Assembly (NCBI GenBank): GCA_022571615.1
Contig: JACZXM010000204.1
Location: 1 to 5,579 of the forward strand
Direction of reading: 5' to 3'
Origin: Acidobacteriota bacterium
GTDB lineage: Bacteria; Acidobacteriota; UBA890; WLXD01
Length of the DNA: 5,579 nucleotides
The notes under the pieces were generated by a model. The model was not told the origin of the DNA. It was given only the letters and a program-made list of their open reading frames with translations, and made no database searches. Made by a program: the position numbers and the translations under genes. Below, one piece after another: positions 1 to 4,566 of this stretch (positions are counted from its first letter, which is position 1; every line of letters starts with the position of its first letter).

Positions 1-103
1 GCAAGTGGGATTTACGGGCGACTGGCAGCGTCGCGACTCCTCCGCGATGCCGCCAGCATCGCCTCCTCCTCGCTCCTTGCCCTCACCCGTAACTCCCACT
101 TGC
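1..103. repeat. Nested inverted-repeat element, possible MITE/REP-like repeat or structured RNA
   Basis: Bases 1-18 (GCAAGTGGGATTTACGGG) and 86-103 (CCCGTAACTCCCACTTGC) are inverted repeats matching at 17 of 18 positions. Inside them, 22-34 can pair imperfectly with 44-56. As an alternative, 44-50 (GCGATGC) pairs perfectly with 56-62 (GCATCGC) around a 5-base loop. Read on the minus strand, the segments between stems are rich in GGAGGAG-like runs (complement of 37-43 and 62-70). No reading frame here looks like protein. The outer arm starts at base 1, so the element may extend left of the window. It could be a miniature mobile element, a REPIN-like repeat or a folded RNA. The sequence shows the pairing; the class is inference. 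Confidence 0.55.
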
Positions 104-121
104 CAGACCCACCACACTTCT

Positions 122-136
122 ACCACGGCCTGCTAG
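122..136 (-). repeat. Intergenic short repeat, copy 1
   Basis: Read on the minus strand this is CTAGCAGGCCGTGGT. It is identical over 15 bases to 4552-4566 (same orientation) and matches 1719-1732 (opposite orientation) at 13 of 14 bases. Against the second copy the similarity extends to 20 bases (117-136 versus 1719-1738, 17 identical). It lies 18 bases from the nested inverted-repeat element at 1-103 and just upstream of the promoter candidate. Confidence 0.6.
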
Positions 137-143
137 GCAGTCT

Positions 144-173
144 TTGCCGGTGATCCTAACGGTCGCGTACAAT
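144..173 (+). promoter_or_regulatory. Sigma70-like promoter for the GWxTD gene
   Basis: TTGCCG at 144-149 (4 of 6 to TTGACA) and TACAAT at 168-173 (5 of 6 to TATAAT) are separated by 18 bases. A transcript would start near 180 and leave a leader of about 43 bases before the ATG at 223. This is the best-looking promoter in the window, judged by sequence only. Confidence 0.45.
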
Positions 174-210
174 GCCCCTAGCATTCCAATCCGCAACTAC
201 GTGAGTGCCC

Positions 211-216
211 GAGGAG
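211..216 (+). promoter_or_regulatory. Ribosome binding site that sets the GWxTD start
   Basis: GAGGAG lies 6 bases before the ATG at 223. An in-frame GTG at 205 would put this site inside the gene and has no comparable site in front of it, so 223 is the preferred start. Confidence 0.6.
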
Positions 217-222
217 TTGGTG

Positions 223-1680
223 ATGGATACAATGGTACGCGGGGTCAATGGGCGTTCGGTTTCGATGACGATCGTCGGAGCCCTCTTGCTGACGGTAGGG
301 TCGGCTGCGGCCCAGCATGACACCTTGCCGCGCGAGCCCGCGGCTGCCTATCGTTTCTACGACGTCGATGTCGCTCTCGAGAAGTGGTTCGATGGACCGG
401 TCGAGTACGTCGCGCTTTCGCACGAGCACGACGTCTGGAAGAAACTCGAAACCGACGACGAGCGGCGCCAATTCATCGACTGGTTCTGGAACCGTCGTGA
501 TCTCGATTCGCGCGACCAGGATTATCCATTCCGCGACGAGTTCTACAAGCGCGTCGCGTACGCCAACAACCGGTTCAAGGGGTTTCCCCGAGGTTGGCGC
601 TCCGACCGTGGAAGGATCTGGATCATCTTGGGACCGCCGTCGGGCGGCATGCGGCGGGTCGCTCTGCGTGGCTACGGCCGTTGCTCGGCCGAGAGCGGTG
701 AGAGCTGGACCTACTACGTGCAGAACATGGCGTTCAACTCGAGCATGGGAGAGTTCACCATCGTGTTCGTCGAGGAACGCATCGGTCAGTACCGGATCTG
801 TGATCCGGTCATGATGGGCACGGGTGGTTGGCCGCAGGGCGTTTCGCGGGCGCTGGAATTCACCAACGAGGCGGTGGTGGTCGACACCGCCAACGAGTTC
901 GAACCAGGTCGTTCGAGCGCAGACCGCGAGGCTCTTACGCCCATCGTGGATGTGGTGGGAACGGTCGAGGCACTGAGCGTCCCCATCCAGCGATGGGGCG
1001 CGGATGGGGTCGCTGGAGCAGTGCTAATTCCGCTCGAGGTGCCGCTCCGCGACCTGCTATTCGAGCCCTCGGGCGAGACCTTGACCGCGACGCTGGGTGT
1101 GGACGCGACGATGATCGCAATGGGCGATCAGCAGGGCCACACGGGGCAGCAGCGGTGGACGTTGGAGCTCGATGATGCTGCCGCGAGCACGATCGGCGGC
1201 GCATCGCTGCGCACCGCACTGGTGCTTGCGGGCGATCCGGGCGGCTATTCGGTTCGCGTCCGGGTCATGGAGCCGCTCTCCGGCACTGCCTGGGTCTGGG
1301 ACGGTGCGGCGGAGGTTTCCGCTACCGGACGAGCGGCGTCGCCGCTGCTGGTCGGCCGCTCACTGATCCGGTTGCGCGAGGGGGGGGAGGTCGGAGTGCT
1401 GGCGCCTGATGTCGTGACCCTGCCTCCTGGCGAGACCTTCGTCGTCCTTTCCTGGGTTCGTGGCTTCGTGCCCGACGCCGAGCGCGTGCAGGTGAGGCTG
1501 ATCGACAGCGGTGGCGAGTCGCACGCGGTTACGGGTCAGGCGCTGTGGGGCAACGCGAGCGCGGCGGGGCCGTTGATCTTCCAGGGCTTGTTGCCCGACC
1601 TGCCGACAGGTATGTACACGCTGCGGCTATCGATCGCCGACGACCTCGAGCCGGTGCTCACGCGCGTCAAGGTCCAATAG
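223..1680 (+). CDS. Secreted GWxTD-domain protein
   Basis: A 485-residue exported protein of unknown biochemical function. The N-terminus has a basic stretch, a hydrophobic segment (about residues 15-30, MTIVGALLLTVGSAAAQ) and a plausible signal peptidase site after Ala-Ala-Ala, so export to the periplasm or outer membrane is likely. Residues around 60-145 match the GWxTD domain. They include a segment typical of the family with the core FIDWFWNRRD, then GWRSDRGRIWIILGPP at about 124-139, where the canonical Thr of GWxTD is Ser. The C-terminal two thirds look like beta-sandwich modules rich in Val, Gly and Thr and contain no catalytic motif I recognise. Start chosen at the ATG behind GAGGAG; GTG at 205 would add six residues. 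The gene has its own promoter candidate and is separated by 148 bases from the next operon. An eight-G run lies at 1380-1387. Family assignment is firm; function is unknown. Confidence 0.85.
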   Translation: MDTMVRGVNGRSVSMTIVGALLLTVGSAAAQHDTLPREPAAAYRFYDVDVALEKWFDGPVEYVALSHEHDVWKKLETDDERRQFIDWFWNRRDLDSRDQDYPFRDEFYKRVAYANNRFKGFPRGWRSDRGRIWIILGPPSGGMRRVALRGYGRCSAESGESWTYYVQNMAFNSSMGEFTIVFVEERIGQYRICDPVMMGTGGWPQGVSRALEFTNEAVVVDTANEFEPGRSSADREALTPIVDVVGTVEALSVPIQRWGADGVAGAVLIPLEVPLRDLLFEPSGETLTATLGVDATMIAMGDQQGHTGQQRWTLELDDAAASTIGGASLRTALVLAGDPGGYSVRVRVMEPLSGTAWVWDGAAEVSATGRAASPLLVGRSLIRLREGGEVGVLAPDVVTLPPGETFVVLSWVRGFVPDAERVQVRLIDSGGESHAVTGQALWGNASAAGPLIFQGLLPDLPTGMYTLRLSIADDLEPVLTRVKVQ

Positions 1681-1694
1681 CGGGAAGGCTCCCG
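1681..1694 (+). other. Hairpin directly after the GWxTD stop codon
   Basis: CGGGA (1681-1685) and TCCCG (1690-1694) form a perfect 5-bp stem with an AGGC loop, starting at the base after the TAG stop. No T-run follows at once; the nearest is TTTT at 1713-1716. It may protect the transcript end or help a Rho-dependent stop, but it is not a canonical intrinsic terminator. Confidence 0.3.
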
Positions 1695-1718
1695 TCGCCG
1701 GCGGAAATACCGTTTTAG

Positions 1719-1732
1719 CTAGCAGCCCGTGG
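1719..1732 (+). repeat. Intergenic short repeat, copy 2 (opposite orientation)
   Basis: CTAGCAGCCCGTGG differs at one of 14 positions from the minus-strand reading of the copies at 122-136 and 4552-4566. Similarity to copy 1 continues to GAAG at 1735-1738. It lies in the middle of the only sizeable gap between genes. A small hairpin (1730-1733 with 1738-1741, loop CGAA, one G-T pair) overlaps its end. Confidence 0.5.
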
Positions 1733-1778
1733 CCGAAGCCGGACTCCATCGTCGGATTCTGCGGCTCGTGGTAGCATT

Positions 1779-1784
1779 TAAAAT
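1779..1784 (+). promoter_or_regulatory. Possible -10 element for the DUF507/Lpt-like operon
   Basis: TAAAAT stands out as an A+T-rich island in G+C-rich DNA, 45 bases before the first DUF507 gene. No convincing -35 hexamer lies 16-18 bases upstream, so this is weak. A promoter somewhere in 1681-1828 is expected from the 148-base gap. Confidence 0.25.
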
Positions 1785-1785
1785 T

Positions 1786-1806
1786 CGCCCGTACTCGGGT
1801 TGGGCG
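1786..1806 (+). other. Alternative hairpins upstream of the DUF507 operon
   Basis: CGCCC (1786-1790) can pair with GGGCG (1802-1806), or CCCG (1788-1791) can pair with CGGG (1796-1799) around a TACT loop. The two pairings exclude each other. If transcription starts near 1790 the structures are only partly transcribed, so a regulatory role is uncertain. Confidence 0.25.
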
Positions 1807-1819
1807 ACCGGTTTGCGAC

Positions 1820-1824
1820 GAGGA
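1820..1824 (+). promoter_or_regulatory. Ribosome binding site of the first DUF507 gene
   Basis: GAGGA ends 4 bases before the ATG at 1829, slightly close but usable. The other two operon genes have no clear site, so their translation may depend on coupling to ribosomes that begin here. Confidence 0.5.
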
Positions 1825-1828
1825 TAGC

Positions 1829-2107
1829 ATGCGCCTGACACACGATCAGATCGAGGTCATTGCCTTCCGGGTGGTGCATGACCTGGAGAAGGCGGGCTTC
1901 CTGTCCGTGAGCGATGCCGGGAACGTTGAAGCACGTCTGCAGCGGGCCATTGCCGACGACCTCTCGATCGAGGACCAACTCAACGACGAGGTGCGCGAGA
2001 TCATGCGCGAGCACGATTCACAAATTCGTCGCGCCGATGTCGAATTCCACGAAATGTTCAAGGTCATCAAGGCGAAGCTGGCCAAAGAACGCAACATCAT
2101 CCTCTGA
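1829..2107 (+). CDS. DUF507 family protein, first of a tandem pair
   Basis: A 92-residue protein of the DUF507 family, whose function is not established. It starts MRLTHDQIEVIA, matching the family's N-terminal MRL signature, and is full length for the family. It is almost wholly helical by composition, strongly charged, and has no signal peptide or membrane segment, so it should be cytoplasmic. The C-terminal part (about residues 50-90, NDEVREIMREHDSQIRRAD and KVIKAKLAKERNIIL) looks amphipathic and able to form a coiled coil. It is the first gene of a tight operon: the paralogue follows after 6 bases, then an LPS-export-like gene. The start is supported by GAGGA at 1820-1824. Family call is confident; an envelope-linked role is only a guess from its neighbours. 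Confidence 0.85.
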   Translation: MRLTHDQIEVIAFRVVHDLEKAGFLSVSDAGNVEARLQRAIADDLSIEDQLNDEVREIMREHDSQIRRADVEFHEMFKVIKAKLAKERNIIL

Positions 2108-2113
2108 TCAAGC

Positions 2114-2398
2114 ATGCGACTGTCGCGAGCCAAGGTGAACTTCCTGTCGCGCCAGATCATCGACGCTCTCCAGGCGCATCCATCGGTGCAGCTATTCCGC
2201 GACCCCAACAGTGTCCGGTTGGCGATCGTCGAGATCATGCAGGAGGAGTTGCGCCGCGACGATTACATCGACCGTAAGGCGCGCCAGAAAATCGCGTCGC
2301 AGAAACGCGACATTCCGGAAGGAGGGCGGGAATGGGAGATCCTCTACCGCCAGTACTACCGGGAGGAGTTCGACCGGCACCGGCCCGTGCGCGGGTGA
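2114..2398 (+). CDS. DUF507 family protein, second of a tandem pair
   Basis: A 94-residue DUF507 protein starting MRLSRAKVNFLSRQI. It shares the MRL(S/T) start, size and helical layout of the upstream gene but has diverged strongly in sequence, which suggests an old duplication with split roles or a heteromeric pair. It is rich in Arg, Glu and Asp, has no export signal, and contains a basic stretch (about residues 54-68, DRKARQKIASQKRDI). Its ATG is 6 bases after the preceding stop with no clear Shine-Dalgarno, so translational coupling is likely. The Lpt-like gene begins 15 bases (GTG) or 27 bases (ATG) downstream. Family call is confident; function is unknown. Confidence 0.82.
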   Translation: MRLSRAKVNFLSRQIIDALQAHPSVQLFRDPNSVRLAIVEIMQEELRRDDYIDRKARQKIASQKRDIPEGGREWEILYRQYYREEFDRHRPVRG

Positions 2399-2413
2399 TC
2401 TTGCTGCCTGCCG

Positions 2414-4540
2414 GTGCGCGTTGAGATGGACATCCGAGCCCTCGCCCGAGTCGGATTGGTCGGGCTTGCCCTGACCGTAGCGCTGGTGCTGTATTTGCAG
2501 TGGCGGCCGGCCCAGGGTGGGGGATCGACTGCGTCTGCACTGCAGGGACTGACGGTCGCCGAACCTGACGCCGAGCGCTCGGTCCGGTCGTTCACGAAGG
2601 GCCTCGACGTCGTCAAGACGGTCAACGGTAGACGTGTCTTCAGTATTTCGGCCGCACAGCATGTCGACTTTGTCGATGGCTGGAACGAGTGGACCAACCC
2701 CCGACTGACCATCCACGGCCGCAAGGACGGTGGCGACGTTCGGGTTACCAGCGAGCGCATGCGTACCGGCGGTGAGATCGACGATCCCACCGAGGTTCGG
2801 ATGATGGGCTCGGTCAACGCGCAGCTACCTGGCGGCGGGAACTTCGGCGCGCGCCGGCTCGACTTCGACGCCGTCACCGGGGTCGTGAGCGGGTGCAACC
2901 ACAATACGCTCCGGTATGCCGGCATGGAGGTGCGCTCTGACTGCTTGCATTTCCAGACCGCCGGCGACGTGAGCTCGGGTGACGACGTCGTGGCCGAGGT
3001 CCTGCGCATGTGGCAGGACCTGACAATACGCAGCGCTGCCGATGGAGAAGGGCTTCCGGCCGGGCTCCAGGGAACTGCTCAAGAGCTCCGGTTCCGTCCG
3101 GGGACCGAGATCGTGACCCTGGCCGGATCTCCGCGGCTCCAGTTCTCGGGAACCAAGATTTGGGGCGGCGAGCTGCTGCTGGATGTGGGTTTGGATGCCA
3201 ACGAGCTTCGAAGTATCGAGGCCCATGACGGCGCACGGCTGCGGTATGCGGCGACGGTGGACGCCATGCCACACGTGCTGCGCGGCGATCGGATCCAGGT
3301 CGAGTTCGATGACGGCGCCATGGTGGCGACGGTGCGCGTATTTTCGGAGAGCTCGGACGCCGCCTACCTCACCCTGGCCGGTTTCGGACGCTTGTACGCC
3401 GACGAGCTCGAGCTGGAGCCTGGTGATGCGGGCCAGACGGTGACCGCGCGGGGCGCGGTGCGCTGGGAGGGGGGGGCGCAAGGCTCCGGGGTCAAGGAGT
3501 TGACCGCTACGACACTCACCCTACGCCTGCGAGATGGCCAGGTGGAGTCGCTCGAGAGCCGTGGCACGGTTGCGGCAGAGCTGGCGACCGGCGAAGGTGA
3601 GCCGGCGCGCAGGTTCCGCGGGCCGCGGTTGCGGATGGAGTGGGAGGATGGCGAGCTGGCTGCGGGCAGCTGGCCCGAGGGCGTCAGTCTCAGCGCAGAG
3701 GGCCGCGAGCTGGTTGCGGGACGGGCCGACTTCGACGGTTCCCGCGGCACCTGGATTCTGGGCGGCAGCCCGCGACCGAAGGTGACCGAAGTCGGTTTGC
3801 AGATCGAAGCCGACGAGCTAGCGATCGAGGCAACCGGCAAGCTCGTGGCAAGCGATCGGGTCGTGGCGCATCTCGGGGGCGAGAGGCTTCTCGCCGCCGC
3901 GGCATTGTTCGGCAGTGCTCCGTCGGTCGAGATCCGCAATGGTCTGACCGAGATCGACGATGGCGGCAGGATAACAATGAGCGAGCGAGTGCAGATCGTC
4001 TGGGAGTCCCAGTCGCTGGTGGCCGACCGCCTGCGTCTGGAGACCGATCCGGGGCGGCTGCACGCGAGCGGGGACATCGAGTTGGTGGCTGAGGCCGAGG
4101 TCGGGTCGGCCTCCGAGGCCACCGGCGAGCCGCAGTTCATCATGGTTACCGCCCAGAACCTGCTCGTGGAGCAGATCGAGGCCGCGATTCTTCTTGCCGG
4201 AGACGCGCTGCTGCAGCAGGGCGAGCGTAGGATCGAGGCGGACAGGATCACCATCGAGGTCGATTCTGAGGGTAAGTGGAGCTCGGTGCTGGCGGAAGAG
4301 AACGTGGTTTTCAGCGACCGGCTGGGAGCGGCCACCGGCGAGTCCATGCGCTACGACCTGGACAGCGGTGAGATCTTGCTACGCGGATCGGTCGATACAC
4401 CGGCGACGTTCATCTACGAGGGAATCGAATATCGCAGTACCGATGCCCTTCGGGTCGTGTTCGAGGACGATCAGGTGAGCATCCAAGCCACCGAAGAGGG
4501 TCGCACCAAGACCAGAACGGTGCCGATCCAGACCTCCTAG
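2414..4540 (+). CDS. LptC/OstA-like periplasmic LPS transport protein, unusually long
   Basis: A 708-residue protein predicted to be held in the inner membrane by one N-terminal segment (about residues 11-29, ARVGLVGLALTVALVLYLQ), with the rest in the periplasm. Residues about 45-165 resemble LptC: GRRVFSISAAQHVDF, then a metal-free beta-jellyroll pattern ending in VRMMGSVNAQLPGG and ARRLDFDAVTGVVSG. From about 220 to the end, repeated short beta-strand units of OstA/LptA type follow, for example TAQELRFRPGTEIVTLAG, ADRLRLETDPGRLHASGDIE, RRIEADRITIEVDSEG and GESMRYDLDSGEILLRG. In the Lpt pathway such jellyrolls form the bridge that carries lipopolysaccharide to the outer membrane. LptC and LptA are usually near 190 residues each, so this looks like an LptC head with several LptA-like modules in one chain. 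The start is unsettled: GTG 2414 or ATG 2426, neither with a clear Shine-Dalgarno. It is last in the DUF507 operon. An eight-G run lies at 3469-3476. Alternative: a generic OstA-like protein outside LPS transport. Confidence 0.72.
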   Translation: MRVEMDIRALARVGLVGLALTVALVLYLQWRPAQGGGSTASALQGLTVAEPDAERSVRSFTKGLDVVKTVNGRRVFSISAAQHVDFVDGWNEWTNPRLTIHGRKDGGDVRVTSERMRTGGEIDDPTEVRMMGSVNAQLPGGGNFGARRLDFDAVTGVVSGCNHNTLRYAGMEVRSDCLHFQTAGDVSSGDDVVAEVLRMWQDLTIRSAADGEGLPAGLQGTAQELRFRPGTEIVTLAGSPRLQFSGTKIWGGELLLDVGLDANELRSIEAHDGARLRYAATVDAMPHVLRGDRIQVEFDDGAMVATVRVFSESSDAAYLTLAGFGRLYADELELEPGDAGQTVTARGAVRWEGGAQGSGVKELTATTLTLRLRDGQVESLESRGTVAAELATGEGEPARRFRGPRLRMEWEDGELAAGSWPEGVSLSAEGRELVAGRADFDGSRGTWILGGSPRPKVTEVGLQIEADELAIEATGKLVASDRVVAHLGGERLLAAAALFGSAPSVEIRNGLTEIDDGGRITMSERVQIVWESQSLVADRLRLETDPGRLHASGDIELVAEAEVGSASEATGEPQFIMVTAQNLLVEQIEAAILLAGDALLQQGERRIEADRITIEVDSEGKWSSVLAEENVVFSDRLGAATGESMRYDLDSGEILLRGSVDTPATFIYEGIEYRSTDALRVVFEDDQVSIQATEEGRTKTRTVPIQTS
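2997..3021 (+). other. Perfect 9-bp hairpin inside the Lpt-like gene
   Basis: AGGTCCTGC (2997-3005) and GCAGGACCT (3013-3021) are perfect inverted repeats around a 7-base loop. It lies between the LptC-like head and the OstA-like repeats of the protein. No T-run follows, so it is not an intrinsic terminator. It could slow ribosomes at a domain boundary, be a binding site, or be chance. Confidence 0.4.
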
Positions 4541-4566
4541 CTGCCCACGCCACCACGGCCTGCTAG
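4537..4566. other. Hairpin spanning both convergent stop codons
   Basis: CTAGC (4537-4541) pairs with GCTAG (4562-4566), and the pairing can continue inward after one mismatch and a bulge. Each arm holds the TAG stop of one of the two convergent genes. No T-run follows on either strand, so if it ends transcription it would not be by the classic intrinsic route. No other terminator is visible in the 22-base gap. Confidence 0.3.
4552..4566 (-). repeat. Intergenic short repeat, copy 3
   Basis: Identical over 15 bases to 122-136 in the same orientation. It covers the TAG stop codon of the HD-GYP gene (4563-4565) and the gap between the convergent genes, so part of the gene's end is made of the repeat. 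Confidence 0.6.

Noticed and set aside
1..103. Integron attC site or tRNA gene
   Set aside because: The RYYYAAC/GTTRRRY core sites of attC are absent at the arm ends, and no cloverleaf or T-loop sequence is present.
178..471. Minus-strand 97-residue frame over the GWxTD promoter and start
   Set aside because: It covers the signal peptide region of a recognised gene, has no ribosome site and no recognisable motif.
1702..1716. Intrinsic terminator formed by CGG/CCG followed by TTTT
   Set aside because: The stem is only 3 bp plus possible G-T pairs; too weak to call as a terminator.
2356..3009. Minus-strand open frame of 217 residues and neighbouring antisense frames
   Set aside because: Overlaps DUF507 and Lpt-like coding sequence, low-complexity Ser/Arg/Pro product, no start signal or family resemblance.
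3364..4347. Long minus-strand open frame opposite the Lpt-like gene (327 residues)
   Set aside because: Composition is dominated by Ser, Pro and Arg with no domain pattern, as expected from reading a G+C-rich gene on the wrong strand. The plus-strand product has coherent family features.
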